DNA of 51,073 nucleotides from Nodosilinea sp. LEGE 06152 (GCF_015207525.1 NZ_JADEWR010000002.1:293252-344324); one strand, 5' to 3'; shown: positions 25,437 through 33,483, counted from the first letter of the stretch. Numbers and translations: made by a program. Notes: a model not told the origin generated them from the sequence alone.

Positions 25437-26231
25437 CTTCGAGGGAGACGGCCCTCAAGTAAGTAAGATTTTTTTATTTTTCGGAAGATAGGGGAAAAAG
25501 ACAGCCTGAATGAGGAAAATCTTTGAACACAAGAACTTTGGAACAGAAAATTCAACGTATCTCTAAGTTATGCTTCAGGGTTATCAAGTTCTTTGCTTTT
25601 AGAAACGCTAGAATGCCTCTTAAGGCGCTCTAAAAGAGAGCTGTTAGGGGTGAGGGTAGGGATGAACGTGAATCACAAGCCACAGCGCTTCTGAGCGCCT
25701 CCCTGAACATTGGCCTTTTTTGAAGAAAACACGGTCTATTACCCGCACATTACTCCCTATGTATTACGTTGTAGGGATCCAAGCTTCTCCTGATGCTCCT
25801 CAACATAACTAATCACCAGTACAAAGAAGCGCTGAGGAAATGAAATTAACGTACTTTTGGCATTAAAGAGACGCTAAAATGATGTTTTTGTATTTCTATG
25901 GATCGAATTCTGTTGCCAGTAGGCACGGTCTATTACCCGCAAAGGCCATGTTTATTATCACCTGGGAAACACGGTCTATTACCCGCAAGCGTGAACTTTC
26001 TGCCAAGGATGGAAAGCGTCTACAAGCTGCCTAATTCGAGACTGTTCCACACCTAAATAATGTCTTAAAGTGAAGGCGGTTTTAGTCAACAAGGAATTCC
26101 GCAAGAAGCTAATAAACATGAAAAAATTTACAAAACATCGGTTTGAAGTTTGATTTTTTTACTTGCTAGCTTGTGGAACACTCACTAATTTTGACGCAAA
26201 ATTACTTTGTCTGTGCAGCGTTGTCCTTTAG

Positions 26232-26996
26232 ATGAAAGAAGGAGTTCAACACGCAGTTTTAACACTTAGACAGCGAGGGCTTTCCACCCCTGAAATCTGT
26301 CAGCAACTATCCCTTGATAGCGATTCGGTCATAGAAATTCTGCTTCAGGGACCGGTTGTTCCCAAACCGGTCACGGTTACATCGCTCAAGCGACCAGTTG
26401 GTCGACCGCAGAAACTTAAAGAGCGTGATCTACTTGCGAGCATCACAGAGGCAATAGTCGGCAGGAGAAAAGAGCCCGACTACCTTTGGACATTCCCCGA
26501 CCTGCTTCAGGTTGTACGGCGTACCCTTCAGATAGATATCTCTCAAGACACGCTCCGTCGATATCTCACCAGCTTAGGTTTTACGTTTGACCACCAACTC
26601 AAGCAGGTCGTTGGTTCTTTAGTGTCTCCCGACGAGATAGCCGCGTTCCCAAAAGGAGCAATGCTCTATGTTGTGAGCCACCAGCTCCACCAGCTAGGCG
26701 AAGATGTGTCGAGTCGCCAGACGGCAACGCTTATTATTGGGGTCACTGCGTTTAATCGTATTGCTGTGATGGCAAGGCCTCAAAGCCGACTGTCACCAGG
26801 AATGTTGGCCGCGTACTTACGCGGGTTATTAGCCCTCCATCCCGACCGCAACATCGCCGTAATTTTAAGCGGTCAGGGAGTGTACCGAAGTGTCATGAGC
26901 GATCGCGCTCTCCTTCAAGAGCAGCGTCTTAAGCTCTATCTGGCCAAAAAGGGCCGGGCTGGAGCGTTCCCGATGTCTAGCCTTAAAAATAACTAG
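26232..26996 (+). CDS. IS630-derived protein without catalytic residues (probably domesticated)
   Basis: A 254-residue protein with the layout of an IS630 transposase: a first helix-turn-helix (VLTLRQRGLSTPEICQQL), a linker with GRPQKL, and a second winged helix (WTFPDLLQVVRRTLQIDISQDTLRRYL with SLGFTF). The second half keeps the outline of the RNase-H fold but the acidic residues are gone: the strand that usually reads D-E is MLYVVSHQLHQL, and the L-D-N strand is IAVILSGQGVYRS. It should bind DNA but not cut it. It sits next to the replication origin, so a role in origin or copy-number control is possible. The frame is intact over its whole length, which argues against simple decay. Confidence 0.55.
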   Translation: MKEGVQHAVLTLRQRGLSTPEICQQLSLDSDSVIEILLQGPVVPKPVTVTSLKRPVGRPQKLKERDLLASITEAIVGRRKEPDYLWTFPDLLQVVRRTLQIDISQDTLRRYLTSLGFTFDHQLKQVVGSLVSPDEIAAFPKGAMLYVVSHQLHQLGEDVSSRQTATLIIGVTAFNRIAVMARPQSRLSPGMLAAYLRGLLALHPDRNIAVILSGQGVYRSVMSDRALLQEQRLKLYLAKKGRAGAFPMSSLKNN

Positions 26997-27080
26997 GAGA
27001 AGGGGCCAAAGTTTGGTAATAAGCGCTCTAGCAGCAAGGTTTGTACCTAATCCGTACACAGGAATCCTTCACCTAGCTAT

Positions 27081-28040
27081 ATGCCAGAACCGTTGGCACC
27101 AGACAAAGAGGGCCGCGATCAGGTTGAGGAATGGAGTCAGCTTTCTTTTTTTGGTGAAGAAGAAAGTTCATCTGAGGGATCTACTCGTTACGCTGCAACA
27201 GAACTGTCAGGGCCACGCGAGCACTCCCTTCGTATCCAAGACATGTACGAGGAGGATCGCCCTCGGCAACGGCTCGCCGCTTATGGCCCTAAGGCACTTT
27301 CAAATGCCGAACTCCTCTCAATTTTGCTCGGCAGTGGGCATCACAGCACGGGGCTTTCAGCAGTTGACTTAGCGCATTCGATTTTAGGGGAGTTAAGCCA
27401 GGCAGGTGAGGACGCCCTAAGGAGGCTTCAGCATCTCTCGATGGAAGAGCTTCTGGCCATGCGAGGAGTTGGGCCAGCGAAGGCAGCAATAGTGATTGCG
27501 GCAATTGAATTAGGAAAACGAGCTTTCATCCAGCCCACTCAGGTGCGAACCCGTGTTGATGATCCGAATGTTGCTGCGTCCCTGCTTTCCCACGATCTGA
27601 TGTGGGAAACAGAGGAGCGGTTTGCTGTACTCATGCTCAACGTCAGGCATCACTTTCTGGCCAAGCGCGTTCTTACCATCGGTTCTCAAACAGAGACCCT
27701 TGCTCACCCACGAGATATTTTCGGGGAAGCACTCCGACATCGGGCGGTTCGAATCATTGTGGCCCACAACCACCCTTCGGGTGCTCTCGAACCGAGCCCT
27801 GAAGATTTAGCCCTCACTAAGCAGCTGCTTCAGTGCGGCAAAATTTTAAGCGTCCCAGTGCTCGACCACCTTATTCTGGGGGATGGTCGGTTTCAGAGCT
27901 TGCGGCAGACCACAACACTTTGGCAGGACTACCCCCAAGAGAATACCGGAGAGGATCACTCATCCATTCACGAGCGTTGGGGAAGTTTGCTTGATGAAGG
28001 AATGAGCATCCCACCTGGTTCCACAGTTAATGACGATTAA
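27081..28040 (+). CDS. radC: RadC-family JAB/MPN protein
   Basis: A 319-residue RadC. After a ~50-residue acidic extension, residues 60-140 form the helix-hairpin-helix part (RPRQRLAAYGPKALSNAELLSILLGSG and LLAMRGVGPAKA). Residues 150-290 form the JAB domain with the metal motif IIVAHNHPSGALEPSPED (H-x-H, Ser, Asp) and the upstream Glu in LTIGSQTETLAHP. RadC-like proteins are frequent on plasmids and integrative elements; a repair or anti-restriction role is proposed in the literature but not settled. The N-terminal extension is longer than usual. The end overlaps the convergent gene by 81 bases. Confidence 0.92.
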   Translation: MPEPLAPDKEGRDQVEEWSQLSFFGEEESSSEGSTRYAATELSGPREHSLRIQDMYEEDRPRQRLAAYGPKALSNAELLSILLGSGHHSTGLSAVDLAHSILGELSQAGEDALRRLQHLSMEELLAMRGVGPAKAAIVIAAIELGKRAFIQPTQVRTRVDDPNVAASLLSHDLMWETEERFAVLMLNVRHHFLAKRVLTIGSQTETLAHPRDIFGEALRHRAVRIIVAHNHPSGALEPSPEDLALTKQLLQCGKILSVPVLDHLILGDGRFQSLRQTTTLWQDYPQENTGEDHSSIHERWGSLLDEGMSIPPGSTVNDD

Positions 28041-28856
28041 GGGGAGGCCTGCCACTCGCCGCCGCTGGTTTACCGCCTTCACCAGATCTCGGAGCTGCCC
28101 TATCACTCCTGGGAAGCGATAGAAGGGGAGGGCGCTTAACCTTGATTCCAAAGTCGAGCGATCGCTTAAAGCGTGTAGGTGGATGCGCTTTGAGATAGCA
28201 AGCCACACGTGCTGCCTTATCTGAACAACGACCACTCGCGATCTATCCACCCCGATCGCATAGGCTCCGATGTGAAGCGGTGCTTCTCTGGCATCGTAGC
28301 TGCGGAGCTTACCAAATTGCTCATGAGTTCCCTCAGTAGCAAGCAGTACAAAGGTGTGTTCCCACCGCACATACTGCACCACGGCCAATCCGCGTCGCCG
28401 TTGCCTCATCCGGGTGGTTCGGCAGGCAGTGACGCCGTAAGCTTCCCTGAGCTTGGCATCGAGCGTTTGTGGATCGCGCTCGGGTGGAATAAAACGAAGT
28501 GCCCATCGGTAATAGCCGTAGCGCATGTAATCGATCGCTATCCGCCGTAAGAAGAAGCCGAGTGTTGGCACCGCCTGTTTCATCACCACTTCAAAGCCTC
28601 CACAAAGTGAGAACTCTTGGTTAGGAAGGAACGGACTGATTAAGGGCTCAGTCCGCAAAGCCAAAACCCTTCGTGTGTGAATCCTTCTAGCAGCGCTACC
28701 GTTTATATCTTTCAAAACCCTTTCCGCTTGTTTCCGAGCGGCGTCGACGTTTCTAAAACCTTTTCGCCAGCACTCCACGAGCGCACGACGGATGTGATCA
28801 TCAACATCGGCATTGCTCAAAAGTTGAGAACCGCGCAGACAAACCGCCGCACCCAC
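27960..28856 (-). CDS. Unknown protein, basic, plasmid-type
   Basis: A 298-residue Arg-rich protein I cannot assign. Readable segments are HIRRALVECWRKGFRNVDAA near the N terminus, GYYRWALRFIPPERDPQTLD in the middle, and LHIGAYAIGVDRSRVVVV followed by HVWLAISKRIHLHALSD toward the end. No catalytic motif, signal peptide or membrane segment is seen. The start is a GTG at 28856 with a GGAAGG upstream. The last 81 bases overlap radC head-on. The steady composition over ~900 bases suggests a true gene, but the C-terminal part within radC could be a shadow of that gene and the true end is constrained only by the frame. Confidence 0.55.
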   Translation of the reverse strand: MGAAVCLRGSQLLSNADVDDHIRRALVECWRKGFRNVDAARKQAERVLKDINGSAARRIHTRRVLALRTEPLISPFLPNQEFSLCGGFEVVMKQAVPTLGFFLRRIAIDYMRYGYYRWALRFIPPERDPQTLDAKLREAYGVTACRTTRMRQRRRGLAVVQYVRWEHTFVLLATEGTHEQFGKLRSYDAREAPLHIGAYAIGVDRSRVVVVQIRQHVWLAISKRIHLHALSDRSTLESRLSALPFYRFPGVIGQLRDLVKAVNQRRRVAGLPLIVINCGTRWDAHSFIKQTSPTLVNG

Positions 28857-29039
28857 CTTCCATAAGCTGTAACAGTTACTAAAAATGCAGGTACTTAGTT
28901 AGCGCATCGAAAAAACCATCGTTGTTTACAAATCAACTACAAAGCTGCACGAAGTAATTAGCTAGCCGCTGGGCTGTATTTCAGGCCCACCGGCTAGCCC
29001 ACAAAAAAAGTTCAACATGTAGAGAGGTAAAACCTCCTC
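28857..29039. other. Intergenic with a long hairpin
   Basis: Contains an imperfect stem formed by CTAGCCGCTGGGC and GCCCACCGGCTAG (about 28972-29000), followed on the plus strand by seven A residues. No T-run follows on either side in the right orientation, so it is not a clear terminator. It may be the 3' border of the candidate RNA to the right. Confidence 0.4.
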
Positions 29040-29965
29040 AGAGCTTTCGTAGTCACACGTGTCGCTAGATCGGAGTCACCAACTCGATCAATAAATCTCG
29101 ACACCGTGAATGCCCTTGGGACTGCCTTGCCCCGCGTGCACCTTAGCCATTTATAAAGGCCAAGCACCTACTTGCTCCACACTCCCAGTCTGGTCATTTT
29201 GAATCACCTGAGTGACAAATTGCTCAGGCACCGAATGAGCCACCATCCGGCCTGCCAGACTTTCCCCGATTAGCACAAAAGATTGCTTGAAGAGTCACGT
29301 TGGTAGTGGATTGCTATCCACAGGGCTAATACTACACGGGCGAATTGAATCCGCTCCCATTTCAGGTTTCCTCGTGCGGAAGGCAGAAGTGACCACGAAT
29401 TACCATGTAGCGCCTTTTCCACGGTTCGGCATCGTCTCTCCACAAACTTACCGACAAGGGTTTTCACCCCTTTCACAGTTGAGCTATTCGCCGTCGTCAT
29501 TTCTGGCGAACGCCGGAGGTGTCTTCCTCCGATTGGCGTCATCGCTGAAGCGCCAAACTCCCTGCGCCGGATAGGGTTGCCCACCATGTGCTGCGTTTTT
29601 AGCAGCATTTAGGCCAAGCCCCCCTATGGGGATTAGTTAATCAACATCACCCACTTTCTCTTGTACGGCCTCACCGTTTTATTTGGTGAGGTTTGTCTCG
29701 GTCGCCCTACTTCCTTGAAACCTGTGTAAATGGCATGGGATAGAACAATTGGATTGCCCCGTTTTTGGCAAACGGTATTACTCAACTGAGCCTCCCTCGA
29801 ACTGGACAAACAAGTCTCCTCGTATCCAGCTCCAAGAGTTTCGACAACGGTACAGGTGGCTACCTGTCTTCTTTTATCGAGGGATGGTTAGTCCCTTAAC
29901 CGAAGTGTTGCCGTTACCCTCTACATGACGTGCACTTCTTAACTATGTTTAGCGAAAAAGTGCAG
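29040..29965 (-). ncRNA. Candidate large structured RNA (about 0.9 kb)
   Basis: No frame on either strand reads like a protein, yet perfect stems are packed along the stretch: 29187-29193/29255-29261, 29207-29212/29223-29228, 29306-29311/29316-29321, 29458-29461/29466-29469, 29487-29492/29505-29510, 29514-29519/29526-29531, 29533-29538/29551-29556, 29589-29594/29602-29607, 29669-29675/29685-29691, 29759-29764/29770-29775, 29852-29857/29862-29867 and 29931-29937/29958-29964. Several have tetraloops; on the minus strand one is GAAA (GNRA type), which favours that strand. The size and layout recall large ornate RNAs of mobile elements such as GOLLD or ROOL, but I could not match it to a known class. 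Borders are approximate and no promoter is certain. Confidence 0.4.
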
Positions 29966-30064
29966 CTTCGCTTGTCGAAATAATGAAATTTAAGCGAGGG
30001 CGCAATAACTTTTTTTGAAACGGTGATTTGAAGTGTGTTTCAGAGAAGACGCTCACAAGCACGA

Positions 30065-30097
30065 AAAAAAGCCGCCCTTTGTGAAAAGGCGGCTTTG
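30065..30097 (-). terminator. GCCGCC/GGCGGC terminator, copy 1
   Basis: On the minus strand AAAGCCGCC, a short A/T-rich loop, then GGCGGCTTTTTTT: a good intrinsic terminator. It is nearly the same as the one at 33484-33514, and the two share flanking sequence (CCCCAAAG and an upstream P-S-E-Y coding stretch). Confidence 0.75.
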
Positions 30098-30104
30098 GGG
30101 AGCA

Positions 30105-30355
30105 AGGGTCTGTACTCACTCGGCATAAGCACTACATCAAAGTCCGGGGTTATATACCTCAGGTTTACCGAGCGGCACCATCACAGGATCGGTAGCTGTT
30201 TTGTTGTCACCATTTTCAGGCGTTGGACGATTACTGAGGACTCGGACAAAGGTAGTTCGTTGTGAACCAAGGTTTGCACGCGCTGAGTAGCGATAAAGCC
30301 GCGAAGTGTAATTCTTGGTTTGTTTTCGCAGCGAATGCGTCTAGAGTTGTGATTT
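30105..30355 (-). pseudogene. Degenerate minus-strand coding remnant ending in a terminator
   Basis: Between about 30350 and 30150 the minus strand reads LYRYSARANLGSQRTTFVRV and on to VMVPLGKPEVYNP, then a stop. Removing one C of the CCCC run at about 30146 would continue PDFDVVLMPSEYRP up to the terminator. The end resembles the LLLPSEY end of the gene at 33525, which has the same terminator after it. I read it as a frameshifted relative or fused fragment of such a gene; it is too short and damaged to assign. Confidence 0.35.
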
Positions 30356-30475
30356 CAAATGGCAGGGTGATCTTACACAGTGCCATAAACGCCGCCGATA
30401 TGACGAACAGGCTTGCAAACTGAGTATCAATTTAGGAAAGAAGGCTTTCGGATGGCAAGGTAAGCTCCTGAGAGG

Positions 30476-30550
30476 GGGTAACGGCAAAGCTAATGGGCGG
30501 ATGGAGGCTTACTAGGGCCGGAAGCCGTCCTGTTAAGCGATAAGTTAGAT
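30476..30550 (-). repeat. attC-like site A (3' end of the HEPN/nuclease gene)
   Basis: Minus-strand ATCTAAC (30550-30544), then TTATCGCTTAACAGGACGG, and TTAGCTTTGCCGTTACC at the far end. The first part fits the R''/L'' pattern of integron attC sites (RYYYAAC, then CG-Y-T). The last box GTTACCC departs from GTTRRRY. It covers the end of the coding region and the stop codon, which is common in gene cassettes. Confidence 0.35.
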
Positions 30551-31491
30551 CCTAGAGGTGACAAGATGACAATTCGCCCACCTATACTGCTAACTGCTAA
30601 TTCAAGTCGCTCCATATCGCTCGGGGCATCTGGTAAGAAGAGGACAATGCCGCATTTAATGCCGCCGACAAGTAAGTACTGTTCTACTTGAGCAACCGCA
30701 TTTGCATAACTCTGACGCAAAAGGCGTCTCTTGAGTTCAATTACAAGACGTTCCTCTTCACGGGCAACCAATAGATCGGCTCTAAAGTGCTTCTCTGTGT
30801 CTAATCGTGCCTCCGTTAGTACGCTCAGTTCTGGCGCAGCAGAAGCCAGGAACCCATGGAGCGCGCCAATTACTTGTGATTCAGTCGGTTTTCCGGATAA
30901 CGAATTAGAGGAGGGCAGATGAATAGCACAGAACTGAGCAAGAAGATCTGTCACACGTACTAAGAGATCGGCATTCATCGTTTCTGCAAGGTTAGCTGCC
31001 AGTTCCACCTTTTTCGCTTCTGCTTCCGCTTGAGAACGTATATATGCCAAACGCTCAGCAATCTGATCTAGGAGCAGGCATGCGAAAGCAGAAACGGAGA
31101 CTATCGCGAGGAATGCTTCGCTTTCGTCGAAATCCAGCTTGTAGTCGTGTGCAGAAGGGTTGCGCCACTCAGTACGGTACGTCGTTAACTGACGTAGAAC
31201 TCGGCTACGAAATATGTTGTTCTTCTCGAGATAGTTTTCAATATCGTACGGGCGCTTCTTTGCTGGGTTTTGTCCTGCAAGTACACGGTATGCCTCTTTG
31301 ACACTTCCTTCGAACGCCTGATTGGTTCGATAGATAGCGTCAGTAAAGGCAGTATCATCGTCACTTTCTTGCCCACGCGCGAGATGGCGAAAGGCTGTCT
31401 CTATGTGCAGTAGAACCGCCTTCAGTCCGGGAATGTATTCACCTTCTTCAAGAACAACAATCTTCTTTCTCAGTGTGTCTACGAGATCCAT
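30490..31491 (-). CDS. HEPN-like domain fused to PD-(D/E)XK-type nuclease domain; probable defence gene
   Basis: A 333-residue protein with two visible parts. The N-terminal ~150 residues are helical and contain EWRNPSAHDYKLDFDE: Arg110-Asn-x3-His115 is the R-N-x3-H active-site motif of HEPN RNases. The C-terminal part (about 220-310) has RADLLVAREEERLVIELKRR, with Asp239, Glu252 and Lys254 in the order of the PD-(D/E)XK nuclease core, and hydrophobic strands on each side. An RNase-like plus DNase-like pair in one chain is typical of abortive-infection or restriction proteins. The tail NLSLNRTASGPSKPPSAH is encoded by the attC-like site, not by a folded domain. Function is inferred from motifs only. 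Confidence 0.6.
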   Translation of the reverse strand: MDLVDTLRKKIVVLEEGEYIPGLKAVLLHIETAFRHLARGQESDDDTAFTDAIYRTNQAFEGSVKEAYRVLAGQNPAKKRPYDIENYLEKNNIFRSRVLRQLTTYRTEWRNPSAHDYKLDFDESEAFLAIVSVSAFACLLLDQIAERLAYIRSQAEAEAKKVELAANLAETMNADLLVRVTDLLAQFCAIHLPSSNSLSGKPTESQVIGALHGFLASAAPELSVLTEARLDTEKHFRADLLVAREEERLVIELKRRLLRQSYANAVAQVEQYLLVGGIKCGIVLFLPDAPSDMERLELAVSSIGGRIVILSPLGSNLSLNRTASGPSKPPSAH

Positions 31492-31501
31492 GGATTCTGA
31501 G

Positions 31502-31588
31502 GTCTAACTGTTCTGATCGTCGGTTGCTAACATCTTTGCATCCTACCCAAACTGATTCGGTCAATACGCTGCACCAAGATTGTTAGGC
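31502..31588 (-). repeat. attC-like site B (87 bp)
   Basis: Minus-strand GCCTAAC (31588-31582) opens and GTTAGAC (31508-31502) closes the site; both fit the attC boxes RYYYAAC and GTTRRRY and are complementary except for one pair. AATCTTGGTGCAGCG follows the first box, like an L'' region. It lies between the HEPN/nuclease gene and the next gene, the position a recombination site would have in a cassette array. Confidence 0.45.
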
Positions 31589-31606
31589 CTTGGGTACAAT
31601 CCATCT

Positions 31607-32470
31607 TCATAGTCGTTTAGGCGGCCAACCCTCAGGTGACCAAGGTCTAGATTCACCATACTTGCGCATATTTCGTTCGTGCTTATAGTCAAAATATGAT
31701 GAAACTACACTCACATATTTACCTTTGTGAAACTTCCACTTTGGCTTGTTATCAAGCACTTCAACAAAAATGTCTCCAGTCATCGACAAGTCATAGCCAT
31801 GAAAGTACATGGTAAGCGCAACGTCATAAACACGAAACATTAATCGCCCAATTTTTTGTAATTCTTTGGCGGTTTCGAATCCAAGTGAACGCCCTCTCTT
31901 AACCATATCCAACCGCTCTTCTATTTGTCTGCGAGATAGGTGAACATAAGCGCAACAATCTCGATAAATATCATATATTTCATCAATAAACTGCTTTGCA
32001 TCATCTGGATGAAGTGCGGATAGTTTTAACTCTTCTCTCACATCGATTGAGGAGTTAACATTTGTCTCTAGAAAAGTTAAGCGCTCTGATAGCTTTGCGA
32101 GAGACTCTATACCTTCTGTATGCTGATCGACGTAGAGATATTTAACTGAACTCTCAATTATATATCGCAGTTCACGTTTAACGGGGTTAAGCATTCCTTG
32201 TTGAACTAAATTCCATATAGCCAAGATTGATTGGGCTAGATCATCGGTAGAGCGGATAGTCAGCGAATTCTCGGAGTACTCACCTGCTCGACCGCTGTAC
32301 ATCAAGCAAAGGCGGAGCAACGTAATGACATCGTTAGTCATCCTCTCTATGAAAGATAGCTCACTTTGATAAGTAGGTGACGCAACCAACTCTTCTTGGG
32401 CTTTTACCTTGACAGCGTATTCTGCCTGTCTTTGCTCCCAAAACTCATGAAGTGGATCGGTTTCAGACAT
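31607..32470 (-). CDS. Unknown helical protein with HEPN-like R-x6-H motif
   Basis: A 287-residue, largely helical protein that I cannot place in a named family with certainty. Residues 45-115 (RMTNDVITLLRLCLMYSGRA to LRYIIESSVKYLY) and 155-240 read like the two halves of a HEPN-type helical bundle. IYRDCCAYVHLSRRQIEERL contains Arg170-x6-His177, the spacing allowed for HEPN catalytic motifs. The C-terminal ~50 residues are polar and Tyr/Lys-rich. It is on the same strand as, and between, two genes with attC-like ends. Similar proteins are often annotated as DUF5677-like. A toxin or antiphage role is possible but rests on the motif and the setting. Confidence 0.5.
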   Translation of the reverse strand: MSETDPLHEFWEQRQAEYAVKVKAQEELVASPTYQSELSFIERMTNDVITLLRLCLMYSGRAGEYSENSLTIRSTDDLAQSILAIWNLVQQGMLNPVKRELRYIIESSVKYLYVDQHTEGIESLAKLSERLTFLETNVNSSIDVREELKLSALHPDDAKQFIDEIYDIYRDCCAYVHLSRRQIEERLDMVKRGRSLGFETAKELQKIGRLMFRVYDVALTMYFHGYDLSMTGDIFVEVLDNKPKWKFHKGKYVSVVSSYFDYKHERNMRKYGESRPWSPEGWPPKRL

Positions 32471-32688
32471 TCTTGAGATCCTAATAAAATCTATTCGATA
32501 ATAGACAAAGAAAAAGAGGACTAGCGAAGTCCTCCAATTATAGCAATCCGAATTGATTCATACAGGCGGAAGGAGCCTCTTGCCTGTGCAGGCGGGACAC
32601 ATGCACTACGGATTTTCAAGATCCACGCAGGATCGCTATATGTATTAAGCGTAAGATTTGCTAGGTAAGACCTTACACTAGTATGAGA
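32471..32688. other. Leader region of the 287-aa gene
   Basis: About 220 bases between the start of the 287-aa gene and attC-like site C. It has an inverted repeat at 32517-32532 (AGGACT and AGTCCT) and another at about 32566-32615 (GCGGAAGGAG region). No gene is seen. It may hold a promoter for the cassette genes. Confidence 0.35.
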
Positions 32689-32751
32689 TGTTAACTATTT
32701 CTACACCAAAATGAGTGCAGTGAAGAGGTTCACTGCAACGTCTTGTTAGCC
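32689..32751 (-). repeat. attC-like site C with internal hairpin
   Basis: Minus-strand GGCTAAC (32751-32745) contains the stop codon of the GNAT gene and is followed by AAGACGTTGCAGTGAACC, an L''-like pattern. TGCAGTGAA then pairs perfectly over 9 bp with TTCACTGCA across a 4-base loop, and the site ends at GTTAACA (32695-32689). The outer boxes depart from consensus at one or two positions. Confidence 0.4.
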
Positions 32752-33267
32752 GTCGACGGGCTCCGCCGGGGTGTCGATAACAAGCTGATAAAAAGCAAGA
32801 TCAAGCCACCGATTAAACTTGAAACCCACGTGTTTTATTGTACCTGCATGCGAAAAGCCAAGCTTCTCATGTAGAGAAATACTTGCAAGATTCGTGGCAT
32901 CTATGCCCCCAACTATTACGTGATACTGTTGGCTTCTTGCTTCTTCAATCAAACGCTGCATAAGCGCCATGCCGAGACCTTTTCCACGATGCTCTTTATG
33001 AATATAGACCGAGTGTTCTATAGTGTACTTGTAAGCGGGCCAACTACGAAAAGCCCCATAACTGGCAAATCCCAGCAGTTGATTGCTATCGTCGTGAACA
33101 CCAATTACCGGGTATGAACCTGCGTCCTTCGTTTTGAACCACGAGACCATGCTCTCAAGAGTGCGTGGTTGGTAGTCGTACAATGCTGTCGAATTAACTA
33201 TTGCCTCATTCAATATGTTGAGGATTGCTGGTGCGTGCATATCATAGGTGCAATGTATGTAACGCAT
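32746..33267 (-). CDS. GNAT acetyltransferase, phosphinothricin-acetyltransferase-like
   Basis: From the ATG at 33267 the protein is 173 residues (MRYIHCTYDMHAPAILNILN); a longer frame to 33324 adds a poorly conserved lead. NEAIVNSTALYDYQPRTLESMVSWF is the typical N-terminal block of the Pat/Bar/YncA branch. Motif A is SVYIHKEHRGKGLGMALMQRLI and motif B is DATNLASISLHEKLGFSHAGTIKHVGFKF. Members N-acetylate small amino acids such as methionine sulfone or phosphinothricin; others act as toxins or detoxifiers. The stop codon lies within the attC-like site, and a GTTAGCT box occurs 15 bases before the start, the pattern of an integron gene cassette. Confidence 0.85.
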   Translation of the reverse strand: MRYIHCTYDMHAPAILNILNEAIVNSTALYDYQPRTLESMVSWFKTKDAGSYPVIGVHDDSNQLLGFASYGAFRSWPAYKYTIEHSVYIHKEHRGKGLGMALMQRLIEEARSQQYHVIVGGIDATNLASISLHEKLGFSHAGTIKHVGFKFNRWLDLAFYQLVIDTPAEPVDG

Positions 33268-33483
33268 CCGTGCCTCAGAATAGCTAACTTTGAGTTGAGT
33301 GCCAGATATGCTAGACGAACCCATTCACTCCCAGCATAATCCAGTACATCTACCAGACAATACATAGTTTTAAGGCATCAAGCAGAATGTTTGCTGTATA
33401 ACACCCGTCATATTTGGATTATCCAGCATCTGCCTGTACCACTGTCCCAACCGCCATGATTGCTCAATCGAGCAGGCACAAAA

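Larger units (their letters stand above)
25110..25987. other. Iteron-type replication origin (oriV)
   Basis: The 1.4 kb between rep and the next gene (24820-26231) holds no gene. The 17-base iteron ACGGTCTATTACCCGCA starts at 25111, 25251 (one change), 25274, 25296, 25318 (3' end degenerate), 25731, 25925 and 25971. The four from 25251 to 25332 are spaced 22-23 bases apart, two helical turns. Two perfect DnaA boxes flank the cluster and a T-rich stretch at about 25467-25481 could be the unwinding element. Iteron number controls copy number in this type of replicon, with the adjacent RepA as the binding protein. Confidence 0.85.

Noticed and set aside
29270..29608. Overlapping 112-aa minus and 95-aa plus frames
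   Set aside because: Both run through several perfect hairpins and have no recognisable protein pattern; the structured-RNA reading explains the stretch better.
29040..29965. Group II intron or RNase P RNA
   Set aside because: No domain V-like AGC...GNRA...GTT hairpin, no GTGYG start and no reverse transcriptase; the GGGGAAAGTCTGG segment only loosely resembles the RNase P signature and the rest does not follow it.
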